A stretch of 64,000 bases of DNA, taken from assembly GCA_961205875.1 (NCBI GenBank), contig OY540810.1, positions 2,480,001-2,544,000 of the forward strand, given 5' to 3'. The notes under the pieces were generated by a model that did no database searches, was not told where the DNA came from, and was given only the letters and a program-made list of their open reading frames with translations. The DNA comes from Sialis fuliginosa. Taxonomy: Eukaryota; Arthropoda; Insecta; Megaloptera; Sialidae. Position numbers and translations under genes: made by a program. Below are positions 1-15,200 of the stretch, one piece after another. Every line of letters begins with the position of its first letter. The stretch's first letter is position 1.

Positions 1-146
1 TAATCATAGCCTTGACAGGATTTTTTTAGCCAACCCACTCGCGATATATTTTTTAACATACTAAATTTGATAAAAAATACTTCTCATCCATTAAACAGAT
101 GGGTGAAGGTCTTTCCTATGTCGGATCTTAGACTAGTAGAACGTAC

Positions 147-628
147 CTCATTCATTAATTCTAAAATCCAAGTAATGCGAAGTGTATCAACTGTAGGTAC
201 AAGAATTTCACTAAACTTTTTGTCTCTATCGTGAATATATTCTGGAATCAGCCATTCCCAGGCAACCCACTTTTTATCCGGAACGTCCAAGAAATAATCG
301 TACAATGTAGGAAAACCGTTCGGTATATTTCCTAAAAAAATACGATTGAATTAATAATATAGCAAAGAAGTTTGATCAGTGAAGTAAAATTACTTATAGA
401 AACTTTTTCGTTAGGTTTATCTTCAACGACCATCATACTACAAAGCTTTTTCATGTAGGTATCAAATTTTTCATGATATTCTCCAACGATAGAAGCGCCT
501 AAAGAACAATACGATGCTTGTAAAAATACAGCTTCGAGAAAACACTCATCTACAGATTCTTCAGGATTTGTCGGAGGTTCTTCCGCAGCAGGGTAGAGTG
601 AGTCAATCATAAGACATAATTGAGTTAC
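147..628 (-). CDS. DNAH10: Dynein exons 33-34: entry into AAA3 (window edge)
   Basis: Residues 2659-2798. Exon 33 (628-394) includes [20 protein letters not shown] and ends in phase 1. Exon 34 (331-147) includes [20 protein letters not shown] and [18 protein letters not shown], which in DNAH10-type chains directly precedes the AAA3 P-loop. Exon 34 ends in phase 0 at donor GTACGT (145-146). No further exon is visible in 1-146, so the AAA3 P-loop exon, AAA4-6, stalk and C-terminal domain lie outside the window. Confidence 0.9.
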
Positions 629-3256
629 CTAAAAAATACAATATTCAAAATACCGTAAGCACTATTTTTTTAAGCACTCTAATCCTTAATATATATAAAG
701 CTCAACGTCTCTCTGTCTGTCTGTCTGTCTGTCCGTTAGTTACCTTATCACTCGAGAACCACTTATCCGATTTACGAGTTTTTTTTTTTAATTCATAGGT
801 ACGTTCTCTGGCCAGGTTATAGGCTATATTTTATTACGTTAGGTAACATAACAACAAAGCAGTGACGATAATAGTAAATCAAGTCGGAAAAAATTTTGCC
901 GTCGGCGCGCTGTTTTGTAATATGCTGCCTAAACCGTTCAATATAGAACAAAATAATGTATTAAAGAATTGTGTAGAATCAAAAGTTCTACAATTAAGTC
1001 AGCGACACGATATGTCTAACTTTTATATTTAAGCCACAATGACTGCTTTTATGTTACAAAAAAAACATAAAATATTTGGGTTTTGTTTACATGGACTTAT
1101 GACCTGCAAAACATTAATCCTTATCGAAATAAATGATTTCATCGTCATAAGTACTTAATGTAGATATAGTTTGCCATTTACAGCATCCAATTTGGTCGTA
1201 TAGTTTAGAAAATATCTTAAAATATATTTATAAAGGTAACATTTTAAATGTATGGTGTCGTGCCGCATCGAAGCGATGTACATCAGACTGGATTCGCTTA
1301 CGTTCGGTAGATATTCGGAGTCCCTCGGCTGACGTTTGAGTTAATTTTGTTTTCAATAATTAACATTTAAATTTAAACAGAACACAAATTATTTGTACTT
1401 TTTTCTTCTGATTCGTTTTTGTTAGGTAATTTAGGTATTGATAAATTATTATTACAATAATAACTAATCGTGTTTGTACTTAATTAATTAAACTATATTT
1501 TTCAAAAATCCTAAACAATAATTCCGTAGTCTACGCGAGCGAAGCCGCGTGGGCCCAGCTAGTCCTTAATATATATAAAGCTCAACGTCTCTCTGTCTGT
1601 CTGTCCGTTTGTGCGCTTATCACTCGAGAACCACTTATCCGATTTACGTGTTTTTTTTTTTTAATTCAAAGGTACGTTCTCTGGCCAGGTTATAGGCTAT
1701 ATTTTGTTACGTTAGGGAACATAATAACTAAGCAGTGACGATAATAGTAAATCAAGTCGGAAACATTTTTGCCGTCGGCGCGCTGTTTTGTAATACGCTG
1801 CCTAAACCATTCAATATAGAACAAAATAGTGTATTAAAGAATTGTGTAGAATCAAAAGTTCTACAATAAAGTCCGCGACACCATATATCTAACTTTTATA
1901 TTTAAGCCACAATGACTGCTTTTATGTTACAAAGAAAACATAAAATATTTGGGTTCTGTTTACATGGACTTATGACCTGCAAAACATTAATCCTTATCGA
2001 AATAAATGATTTCATCGTCATAAGTACTTAATGTAGATATAATTTGCCATTTGCAGCATCCAATTTGGTCGTATAGTTTAGAAAATATCGAAATATATGT
2101 TATACAGGACATATAATTCGCGCGTTGTGACCGTGCGCGGGGTGCGGCGAGGGGTGTGTCAAGTAGACTCATGGCAGAGTATGATCACAGGCCGGTGTTC
2201 TTTTGATTGTCAATTGTTTATTTTGTTTTCAATAATTAACTTTTAAATTTAAATAGAACAAAAATTATGTTTACTTTTTGTTCTGATTCGCTTTTGTTAG
2301 GTAGGTAATTTAAGTGTTGTTTGGTTTTTATTACAATAATAACTAATCGTGTTTTACTTAATTCAACTATATATATTTTAAATCCTAAACAATAATTCCA
2401 TAGTCCACGCGAGCGAAGCCGCGCGGGCCCAGCTAGTATAAAATAAAAATAAAAAACCTCGCTGTTTTTTTTTAACGACTTGTACGAGGAAAATCCACAG
2501 AACTTAATTTAAACTAGACTACATATGGTTTTACGTTACAGTTTATATTATAGCGTGATATTATTACCATATTGAGCTCAGTTTGAGGTATAATTGTCTT
2601 CAAAGGTGATTCTTGTTGCATTCCTAATTGACCATATATTATATAATTTAAAACCCCAGGAACAAAACGGTCAAATAAAACTTTGAAAAATTCACGTTCA
2701 GGTGCAAATGTTCGTGAATTAAGCCACCTGTTCCAGTACGGCTGATATCCTAAATTTTTAGGATCAACAAAAACCATACCAGCTCGAGAAACCGTAGCTG
2801 GAGATGCATATTGTAAATCGCCCACCTAAAAAAGATTAATTACATAATATACAGTGCGTTCACGATGAAAGGAACAAATTCGTTTAAAATTCAGGTCATT
2901 ATTTTGTGGAAAAACGCTCGGACCCGTCGATTAGTATTTTTAGTTGCGGATTTTTTGACATAAGAAAATTGTATACAGGGTGTCTCAGGAAAAACATATG
3001 TAGTCATCATTGATTTTTTTAAATGGAACACTATATATTATACCATTTTTGAATTGTGCAATAAATTCTGAACACTTTTTGTACAGTATATCTAATCTCT
3101 AAAATCAGCGGTTTTCGGAATAATGACGTTTGAAAATTGACATTTTGAAATACACACAAGTCAAATAAAATGTTTAAATTGAAAAAATAAACTTTGAACA
3201 TTTTATTAAAAGCCAACAAAAACATCCTGGTATTGCAAAAAAAAGAAAAAAAGAAG

Positions 3257-3287
<31 letters not shown>

Positions 3288-6200
3288 AAAAAAAGGAAAA
3301 AAAAAAAGTTTAATGTTTTTTCTTTTTGTCATACCCGGATGTTTTTGTTGGGTTTTAGGAAATTTTCAAGGTGTATTTTTTTCAATTTAAACATTTTATT
3401 TGACTTGTGTGTATTTCAAAATGTCAATTTTCAAACGTCTTTATTCCGAAAACCACTGATTTTAGAGGTATGGTATGTTGTACAAAAAGTGTTCAAAATT
3501 TATCGCACAATTCAAAAATGGTATAATATATAGGATGTTCCATTTAAAAAAATCAATGATGACTGCATATGTTTTTCTTAAGACACCCTGTATACAATTT
3601 TCTTATGTCAAAAAATCCGCAACTAAAAATACTAATCGACGGGTCCGAGCATTTTTCCACAAAATAATTACCTGAATTTTAAACGAATTTGTTCCTTTCA
3701 TCGTGAACGCACTGTATATCAAAATTATAATATTTATAAACAAACCTCGAACAATAGCGAGCAATAGCTTTGTAAACGTATTCTTTCACCATTAGCAATT
3801 GTAAGTAATTTATTGTCATCCATAACTGAGTTCATATTTTCAATCCACAGTGCGTCAACGTCTCCATCAAAGAGAATGTATCTTCGCTCGTTTCTCTCCG
3901 TGGGTTTATTTATTTCACGGAAAATATTCGACAGCAAACCGTCGGTCCAATCTCGAGTTGATGGATCCAAGATACCATAGAGTTCAATTACAGAACATGC
4001 CTGAATATTTTTAATAATAAACTGTCAGTAAAATTCAGTATGTAATCTCTTAAAAACACAGTACCTTTGGGTTTAAAACGTATAATTTAGTAGGCAAGCC
4101 CATCATTATCTGAGCACGACAGAGTGTATCAAGAACAACCGACTTTCCACCGCCAGTTGGTCCGACAATCATCGAAGAATGCCTTGTCATCATTGTTTCA
4201 TATAATTGTGTAACTTTCAATACCTAAAAAAAATATCAAACGTTTAATTTAACTGTAGATTTAAGAGGGCAGACCCAGTTAGAATTTTGAAAAAATCCAT
4301 TTTTTTTTGCATTTTCTCAAAGTAGAATATTTCAAAAGTATTCTCTGTAAATTTCAGACAAATGTCCTGCCCATAGACGATTCAGTGTAAGTTCCAAAAT
4401 AAATTTTTTATCTGCTTGCAATTCGTACTCAAAACTTTAAACGCGTTTTTCTCGAAACCATGTTTTTCGAGAACGGCTTTGCCGATTGGTTTGAAATTTT
4501 TCTCACTTATTCTATACATAATTGTCCTCAGGATGAACGAAGGATTTTTTTTTGACGATTATTATTTTTTTCATAACCGAAAATGCGAGTGAAATTTTAG
4601 TCGAATAAAGAATTTTGACTTTCAACATCCGCTATTTTGTGAAAATTCAAAATTTTTCAAATCCCTTCGTTCATCCGGAGCATTATGTCATTAGCTAATG
4701 ATCCCTTATGTTTTTTTTTTATTTCAGATGATCTAGTGACGAGCAGCAGTGATCACGGCAAAACACTTTTTTTTTGGACCCATCCCAAATTTGCTGTATC
4801 CCACTTATTTTTTAATATTTTGCCATAAAAAAATTACAATGTTACATATCTTTCATGTGGAAAATCATTTGTTATTAATTATTTTAATGCGTGGCCAAAA
4901 AAAATTCCCAACTGGGTCTGCCCCCTTAATAATAAATTATACATTACTTGATTTTGCATTAAAATATAACCATTTTCTTCAAGAACCTTTTCAACAGCTG
5001 CATTAAAATCAGGATATCCTATATGTGGCGACGTTACTCCAGGAAACAAATCTTTAATTAATCCCAAAAACAACGGCACGTCTTCAAAAACGAATTTAGG
5101 GTAATTCATGTCACGTAATGCACGCATTAAAACAACATTCTCGGGTAAATCAGGAGTAGCTCGCTTGAACACGCCGGCCATTCTTAATACCGCAGTAAGA
5201 CCCCTTAAACCCCAATCGTAATGAAACTGTTTAGACAGTTGTTCTCTTGCTAATTTGTATAGAACAGTCATTTTCTTCGCAAGAACCTGTTTATTGTGAA
5301 TCGATAAATAAATAATTGTTTAAATCAAACGTTTTACGTTTTTCTTACTTTAGCTTCGAGAAATCCGTCAGAGAAAAGTGAAATCTGACAAATTTGTTCC
5401 AAGTCAGGGACAATACAAACGACGGGACGAAATAGAGCCTTTACAGATTCCGGTAGTTCAGTACGTCCTGCGTAACCTGGATTCATTGTTATAAAAATAC
5501 CAACTTTGTTATCTAAAGATATTTCTTGACCTTCAAACTGAAATTTCGTATTACATATAAATAATATAATTTAGACTATTAAATTGAAAATTGCATTGAA
5601 GGGTTACACCACCCTACGATTTTAAAAATTATATGATATATGTCGGCGCGCGGAAATTATTTAGTTCAAATTGGCGCTAAATACATGGAAATGACGCAGA
5701 CCAATCAGAAGTCAGCACCAATAACCAGTCAGCAGATCAGGAGACACGCTAAGTTGGAGGTCGATTGGAAGGGGCAGAGAAGAGACCGTCAATTTGGAGG
5801 GACGGCAGTTAATCAGTTCTGGTTTGGCAATTGACCTACGTTATCGTGTCTTTAAACGTGTTACGACACTCTTGAAACGTGTTATGTCACACCTGAACTG
5901 CAATTACAGTGTTTGGCAGTCACATAATATTCTGTGTATTTATGATTGTTATAAAAACATTCGATTAGTGTTATTTTCTATAATTTAAAGATCTTGTGAA
6001 GTTAATGAAAAGGCAATGTGTGATTTTGTAATTGTAACTTAGTGATTAATGTTGATAAAAGGACAATATTGTTGATTTGTGTTTGTTTTATTCATGAACG
6101 ACGAAAGGAGAGCAGATTAGTGACGGTGTGCGAGACGTGGCGATGCCACCATCTTATGTAATAATATTACACGCTCCGACATCAGAAGTGGGATCGGCCA

Positions 6201-9200
6201 GACTCTATTCAAACGATGTCGTTAAATTTCGAAATTTTGATTTGAATATGTTAATAAAGAATACTACTGAATCAATTACTGGAGTTTGGAATACCTTACC
6301 ATAATGGGTATTTATGATTATGAATGCTTTCAAGTAAATTTGTAACTGTAACCGAGTTGATTTCGACCGTATCTACAACCAAAGGCGAGTGTACAAGGTG
6401 AATGACTTTCAAAGTGAATACGATTGTGTTTTGGTCGAGATAAGAAGGCGTCTTGGTTTAAGTGACGCGAGGTGAGCCATTTACTTATCAATTGTACTTC
6501 AGATATGGTAATCAAACCAAATGTTTATTAATTAACAATGAAAGGAGTTCCGAGATGAATCGAGTTGAACGGCACGAAATCAAGTAAAATCATTGCGACA
6601 AATCTGACATATATTTATCAATAGATGTAGTAAATGCTAATAATAAAATACAAATTTTATATTTAATAGTTGTGTCAAAAAAAAACAAAAAACTTCAGGA
6701 TGGTGTAACCTATTAATACTTACAGTAAAACGTGTCAAGTTTAACATCAATGCAGTACGAATTGTCTGAAGTTGAGTAGAAATAACAGACAGTACAGATA
6801 TGTCTATACGATTGAATTCATCAAAACATCCCCAAGCTCCGCACTGGCACAACCCTCCAAGTATCGTTCCTACAGCTTTATAATCCATACCTTCACCACA
6901 ATTAGTAACAACACATAGTAAAGCCATCGCTTTGGCTAAATCTTTAACTGTTTCTGTTTTTCCTGTACCAGCAGGGCCTTTAAAAAGGAAAAAAATAATT
7001 TTCGTCTTTTTTATTTTAGTGAAAATATTTTTTACCTGCTGGCGCACCGCCCATTCTCATCGTCAATGCTTGAGTAATAGTTAAATATATTCTGTCAGTT
7101 AAAGGTGTAATGACTAATCGTCCGTTGAGGCCCATATATTCATATCCGTAAGGAAACGTTCCTGTACATTGTTTTACCATGAGATTATCGAATTCTTTCA
7201 ACCAATAAAAACGTAATTGACTTTCCCATTCAAATTCAGATGCGTCCATAATACTATCCTTAACGAACCCTTCTATAATATCTCTAGCGTGGACATCGAT
7301 CGTCACGATTGTTTTAAGTTTCAAACGATCATTCGATGTCAAATCAGTTCTCATTCTTAAAACCAATTCATCCAACTGGCCATTCAACTGTTCTAAATAC
7401 TCTTTCATCGATCGTTTGTTTCCCCGTTTAATTTTATCAAAAACGTTTTCTACCTCGGTCGTCCACCATACTGCATTTGCCGCAAGACAAACCATACCGT
7501 GATAATCTAAAATCCAATTAGTACGAGGTCTTCTGACTTTGCCATAATCAAATATCGCTTTCTTTGTAATGTACCGATTGGCTTTTCTCATTTCACTTAA
7601 CACTACGTTCATCCAATCTTCTACATGGCCTTCTGCCAATACAGCAGTACGGAATTCCATTATTTCCCCCTCGGATGATATCATAGCTGTTGCTACAGTG
7701 TTGTTCAAAAGATCGGGCCCTAACTGCAGTGATTTTATATTATCAAACATCTAAAAATATAATAGAAAAATTTAGGTTTAGATTAACCTTTATACACTTA
7801 CTATAGGTGCTTTTTCTATTACACAACCACATAGTGAAAAGTACTTAATAGAAAAGATAAGAGAAAATATTTTATAGTTGTTTTAAAAAATAACAAACGT
7901 ATTTCTTATTCAGTGAACTTACATACATCTACACTCAATAATGTTGTGACTGTACCTAGGTGACTAACACATTGACTGACACTGAGTTATCCCAATGGCA
8001 CCGTGTCAGTCACCAGTGAAAGACACTGAATTATCCCAATGGCGCCATGTCATTAATTGGTAACTGACACCGAGTTATTTTAATGGCGCCATGTCAGTCA
8101 CCGGTAACTGACACCAAATTATCCCAATGGTGCCATGCCAGTCACCGGTAACTGACACCGAGTTATCCCAATGGCACTGTGGACTGACACCGAGTTATCC
8201 TAATAGCACCATGTCAGTCACCGGTAACTGACACCAAATTATCCCAATGGTGCCATGCCAGTCATCGGTAACTGACACCGAGTTATCCCAATGGCACTGT
8301 GGACTGACACCAAGTTATCCTAATGGCACCATGTCAGTCACCGGTTACTGACACCAAATTATCCCAATGGTGCCATGCCAGTCACCGGTAACTGACACCG
8401 AGTTATCCCAATGGCGCTGTGGACTGACACCGAGTTATCCTAATAGCACCATGTCAGTCACCGGTAACTGACACCAAATTATCCCAATGGTGCCATGCCA
8501 GTCACCGGTAACTGACACCGAGTTATCCCAATAGCACTGTGGACTGACACCGAGTTATCCTAATAGCACCATGTCAGTCACCGGTAACTGACACCAAATT
8601 ATCCCAATGGTGCCATGCCAGTCATCGGTAACTGACACCGAGTTATCCCAATGGCACTGTGGACTGACACCAAGTTATCCTAATGGCACCATGTCAGTCA
8701 CCGGTTACTGACACCAAATTATCCCAATAGTGCCATGCCAGTCACCGGTAACTGACACCGAGTTATCCCAATGGCGCTGTGGACTGACACCGAGTTATCC
8801 TAATAGCACCATGTCAGTCACCGGTAACTGACACCAAATTATCCCAATGGTGCCATGCCAGTCACCGGTAACTGACACCGAGTTATCCCAATGGCACTGT
8901 GGACTGACACCGAGTTATCCTAATAGCACCATGTCAGTCACCGGTAACTGACACCAAATTATCCCAATGGTGCCATGCCAGTCATCGGTAACTGACACCG
9001 AGTTATCCCAATGGCACTGTGGACTGACACCAAGTTATCCTAATGGCACCATGTCAGTCACCGGTTACTGACACCAAATTATCCCAATGGTGCCATGCCA
9101 GTCACCGGTAACTGACACCGAGTTATCCCAATGGCGCTGTGGACTGACACCGAGTTATCCTTATAGCACCATGTCAGTCACCGGTAACTGACACCAAATT

Positions 9201-12200
9201 ATCCCAATGGTGCCATGCCAGTCATCGGTAACTGACACCGAGTTGTCCCAATGGCACTGTGGACTGACACCAAGTTATCCTAATGGCACCATGTCAGTCA
9301 CCGGTTACTGACACCAAGTTATCCCAATGGTGCCATGCCAGTCACCGGTAACTGACACCGAGTTGTCCCAATAGCGCTGTGGACTGACACCGAGTTATCC
9401 CAATGGCGCCGTGTCAGTCACATGTGATTGATAGTGAATTATTCAAAAAAAAAACAAAAAAAAATTCTTTGGACATTTTACAAAAAAAAACCTGTTGGCG
9501 TTCAACATGTCAAAAGTAAATAAGAAATATTTACTTTTATCATATGTTCCTGTATGCAACTTGCTTCGCTGCTACCAAGAATAGAAAGAAGTTCATCTGT
9601 AGAAATAAAATAAAACCGTGGAAAAATTTTCCGTTTCGATTCCATATAATTGCTCAATGACTTTTCACATTTCTCTAAGCCACGTCCTAATTTCTGTAGT
9701 TCAGAAAGACGGTCCGCCATCGTACAACAGTCAAGTACGTTTATTCTTTTCGCCGTATCCAGCATAATCTATAAATCGTTAGTATTTAATTTAGCGCTGT
9801 ATTTATTTTAAATAAAAAACAACTAGAAATTACCTTTCTAAATGATTTATCTAAATCATCAAATTTTTGCGCTTCTTCCGGTAACTGAAATCGAATATCT
9901 CCTCCAACAAATATTCCCTCGAGATATAACCATTTTCTTTGTGTAGCTTTCCATTCATCTATTACCTCACTAATAGTAGATAAGTTTTTTTCCCATTTTT
10001 GAACTTGAGACAAAAATGGACCAACAAATCTAAAAGTAAATTACAAATTTGAATTAGTCAGAAGTTGCTAAAAAGTATTTAACTTTGAAACAAGCGCTGC
10101 AACTTTAGTTAATGGCAGTAATTGAAAACGTAGATATAAAAGCGACGTGTATTAACGTTACGATGAATAAAAAAATACTTAAGACTTACTGTGACCCGGC
10201 CATGCTTTGTAAATTCATTGAATTATCTTCTAAAATTTGAATAATTTCATCAACTGGTCCTAGAATATAACCACGATCTTCTGACCCTTTTGTATGTTTG
10301 AATACAATAAAATTTGTATTAGCCCAAGTATCAGCTATCTCTTTAACTCCTTTCTCCATAGCGAGTTCTTTAATTGCATTATTGATAATTTGTTCTGCGA
10401 TATCTTTATAGCGATGTAATTCCATTGCAAACATATTTTCTAACGTGAATCGGTCAGCTGACATATCAAAGAATTGCCCTAAAATAAAATAATACGTAAT
10501 AAGTTTTCATCTATGAAATTATAAATATTAACTCCGTACCACTTAAACTAAAAATATACACCTTAACCACAATAAAACAATGTCACTCGACACGTGTTTC
10601 GACTTCACAAGAAGTCCTCATCAGGAGCCTAACAGTTCCAGACTGATATAGTCTTGGTCAAACCTAATATACCTATATACTAAAAGGGCTTATCTCGCTT
10701 CAATGATTCTGACCAATCAACTGCAAGGTCTAGAAGGACTGAAGCTGGGATAGGTCCGGTACCACTATTCAAAATCCTAGTCTTATCCCTCAAGATTTTT
10801 AAGCTTTCTGCTGCGTCCAATTGATTATTATTACTGCATGTTTTAATTAGTTTTAGTATAAATATTAGGTTTGACCAAGACTGTATCAGTCTGGAACTGT
10901 TAGGCTCCTGATGAGGACTTCTTGTGAAGTCGAAACACGTGTCGAGTGACATTGTTTTATTGTGGTTAAGGTGTACATATATTTTTAGTTTAAGTGACCA
11001 CAGTTTCTCCGTTTTTCCAGTAACCCCGTACCAGTTTTAGTCATAAGTTCTTTCCAATGCCGTTCTCTGAGTGCTTCATTTTTAAGAGCAACCATTAATG
11101 GAACCATGCCCTTAAATTCTTTCATGTCTATATTTAAAACCTGTCCAACCGGCATATTTCTTATAGCGAGAGGCAGCTTACGGAATTCTTTGATGTAATT
11201 ATCAATACCGTCTACTAAAACTTGGGAATCTAAATTAGCCCAAAGCGTTTTTGACCAAATTTCACGTGACTGCTTTTGGTTTTTGTATATTTTATACAGT
11301 ATTTCTAAATTTTGGTAATCGTTTCTCGTTCGCAGAAATTCAGAATAATCGGCCAACGGTATATCAAAAAGCATGACTGCGTTGACTAAATCCAGCCGTT
11401 TATTTTCAAGTTCTTCAAAACTTTTGTAGTAATCCTACACAAAAAATAAATAATTATTTATGTAGTTTTTATAAGATTTCAAATATAGTTACCTCCATTA
11501 AATCTAATCCTTTATCTAAGTCATTACCAACAGCCCCTGGGCCTTCTGCGTCATAACGTTTAACAAACTCAGCGAGAATTTCACAAAATTCGTTAATTTC
11601 TTCCATTGTCATTTGCGCAAACCTTTCTTTAGTAGACTCCAATAATTGTGATCGATATAGAGCAGAAAGATACAATGATTCCCAATCTTTTTGTAGATTT
11701 TGTGCAGTTTCTATATCTTCCACATGTACCTAACGTTAATTTAAAAAAATATGTGAAACATTTCAATATTTATATTAATAAATAAAATGGCCAAAACAAA
11801 TTTGCAGTGTTCGTTATAATTTTCATTCAAAGTACTAATTAAAAGCTACATTCTGGAATTTTTTCATATTTTTTGCATCGATCATTTAGAAATTAGAGGG
11901 GAAGACACACTGATTATGACTTTGAAAGCAAATATCTTGTGACTGAAGGGTTAAAATCAAAAGATCTCAAGACATTTTTTGTTACATTTTACGAGACATA
12001 TCTAAAGACACCTAACTCAATGGTTCAAGTGGAAAAAAAATTTAGCAGACGTTTCAGTCTTTAAAAGGAAGGTCAAAAAAAATTATTTTTTTAAAAATCT
12101 TAACATTTCTGTTTTTGGGTCATCAATTTACATCCGTACACCAAATTTCATCTTAATCCTTAATATATATATAAAGCTCAACGTCTGTCTGTCTGTCCGT

Positions 12201-15200
12201 TTGTGTGCTTATCACTCGAGAACCACTTATCCGACTTACGTGTTTTTTTTTTAATTCAAAGGTACGTTCTCTGGCAAGGTTATAGGCTATATTTTGTTAC
12301 GTTATGGAACATAATAACTAAGCAGTGACGATAATAGTAAATCAAGTCGGAAAAATTTTTGCCGTCGGCGTGCTGTTTTGTAATACGCTGCCTAAACCAT
12401 TCAATATAGAACAAAATAGTGTATTAAAGAATTGTGTAGAATCAAAAGTTCTACAATAAAGTCCGCGACACCATATATCTAACTTTTATATTTAAGCCAC
12501 AATGACTGCTTTTATGTTACAAAGAAAACATAAAATATTTGGGTTCTGTTTACATGGACTTATGACCTGCAAAACATTAATCCTTATCGAAATAAATGAT
12601 TTCATCGTCATAAGTACTTAATGTAGATATAATTTGCCATTTACAGCATCCAATTTGGTCGTATAGTTCAGAAAATATCGAAATATATGTTATACAGGAC
12701 ATATTATTCGCGCGTTGTGCCCGTGCGCGGGGTGCGGCGAGGGGTGTGCCAAGTAGACTCATGGCAGAGTATGATCACAGGCCGGTGTTCTTTTGATTGT
12801 CAATTGTTTATTTTGTTTTCAATAATTAACTTTTAAATAGAACAAAAATTATGTTTACTTTTTGTTCTGATTCTCTTTTGTTAGGTAGGTAATTTAAGTG
12901 TTGTTTGGTTTTTATTACAATAATAACTAATCGTGTTTTACTTAATTCAACTATATATATTTTAAATCCCCTTCGCTCGCGTGGACCCAGCTAGTAGGTA
13001 TATAAATGAGAGAATGAGAGACAAATAGACAGACAGACACACTGACTGACTGAAACAATAAGGGTTCCTATTTTTCTACGGAACTCTAAAAAATAAAAGA
13101 CTACTGGACTGATTTTGATGAAACCTGTACCAACATGTTCCTTGAAAGTCTCACATAACCACGCTATCGCTCAAAACAGCTGAGCAGTGAATAAAAAAAA
13201 ACTACTGGACCGATTTTGATGAAACTTGCACCAACATGTTCCTTGAAAATCTCACATAGCCACGCTATCGCTCAAAACAGCTGAGCAGTGAATAAATCAA
13301 CTACAGAAGTAAAAATGATAACTGTTATATACAAACCTCGATTTCATGTTGTACTATAGTATTATACGTTTCTTGTATACCCAAATATCTAATTTCCGCT
13401 CTTATTGTCATTTTTTTAATATTCGCTATTGTTTGCATAACTGATTTAAACTCATCTAAGCCTTTTATATTTTGGTCTAAGTCACTTCGAAGTTGCTAAA
13501 ATATAAATTGTTTAATAATTTTTTTGTTATTAATTTTAACATTATTTTATTTACTTTGATTTCATCTTTGAATCTATCCATAGATTCTTTTGTGACATCA
13601 GCTAGTTTTTTTCCAAGAGTGTTTTTCCATTGCAGTACATGCATTTTAATATCACCGAGAAGTGGGCGAAGATTCAGCCTTACAGATTGTATGTCGACGA
13701 ATGGCGAATGTTCGTCAAGTTCAGTTATAAGTTGTGAATAATAAACAAACTTTTCATCGTAACGTAGTAAAATTGGAGATTTCGACATGAATTTTTCACA
13801 CGCAGTATCTTTATCGATAGACCATAAATTTTTGTATTTTTTCCATCTGTCAAATATTAATTTTTACGAGAATTAATATCAATTATTTTAATTTTTCTTT
13901 AATACTTACCTTTGTAAGTACTTGTGTATCCCTAAAATAATTTTAAACGAAGTATCTTGAATAGCGATTATCAGATTGTTTATTTCTGATGTTTGAGTTA
14001 TATCATCATAAAAAGAAAACGTTATATAATCATCGGAATTGTCCATTTTCTTTGGCGGACATATTATACAAGTGCCGTTCATCCAACGAGAAAATAATTT
14101 CAATCTTAATAAAAAAATTATAAATATAGTAACGAATTATTATTATGTATATTGCATATACAGGGTGGAGCATTTAAAGTGTTACAGTTGATTATCTCAG
14201 AACCATCGCATATTTGAAAAAAATGTTTCAACCAAAAAATGTTTGGTTGTAAGGGGGTAATGGAATAGTAATATTTATTTGCTATTTTAACGTGGCCTTC
14301 AAGGATATTTGAAGGTCAACATCATATTTTTAAATAGGAACCTATAGTTTTTATTTAGTAATCTTATTTTACGTGAAAAAATACCAATCTTTCATTGAAA
14401 ACTTTATTTTGAACAACCCAAGCTTTCCAAGGTATCTAACAAAATAATTCGAAATTTTGAATTTTCAAGAATTTTTTACTCAGAAACCATAAACTTAAGA
14501 AAAAATGTACAAGAAGCAAAAAATGTTTATTTTGGTCTAATGAAACTTGGAGAATTATTCTCGATTTTTTTTAACATTTCGTACTTTTTTTTGTTTTTGC
14601 TAAAATAAAATAAATAGAAAAAGTTTTTAAATTTTTTTAAATAATTCTCCACGCTTTATTAGACCAAAATAAATATTTTGTGTATCCTGTACTTTTTTTC
14701 TAAAGTTTGTGGTTTCTGAGTAAAAAATTCTTGAAAGTTCAAAATCTCGAATTATTTTGTTAGATACCTTGGAAAGCTTGGGTTGTTCAAAATAAAGTTT
14801 TCAATGAAAGATTCGTGTTTTTTCACGTAGAATAAGATTACTAAATAAAAACTATAGGTTCCTATTTAAAAAAATGATGTTGACCTTCAAATATCCTTGA
14901 TGGCCACGTTAAAATAGCAAATAAATTACCCTCTTACAACCAAACATTTTTTGGTTGAAACATTTTTTTCAAATATGCGATGGTTCTGAGATAATCAACT
15001 GTAACACTTTAAATGCCCCACCCTGTATATTGTATATATAATAATACCTTTCTAAGAAATCTTTAATATTATAAATAATAATATTATAAATATTAGTTGG
15101 AGAAGGTTGAAATATTACTTCAGGTGTTTGAAGTATTGCATCTATTTCAAAAAGAGGCAAATCGGAATTTAATCTTTTATTGTAATTATTTAAATTGGTT

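Noticed and set aside
1987-2172. 61-codon frame recurring at 12577 and 43541
   Set aside because: It lies inside Helitron copies, has divergent N-termini and no domain; repeat by-product.
7945-9430. CRISPR-like array
   Set aside because: No unique spacers; whole units are repeated in a eukaryotic intron.
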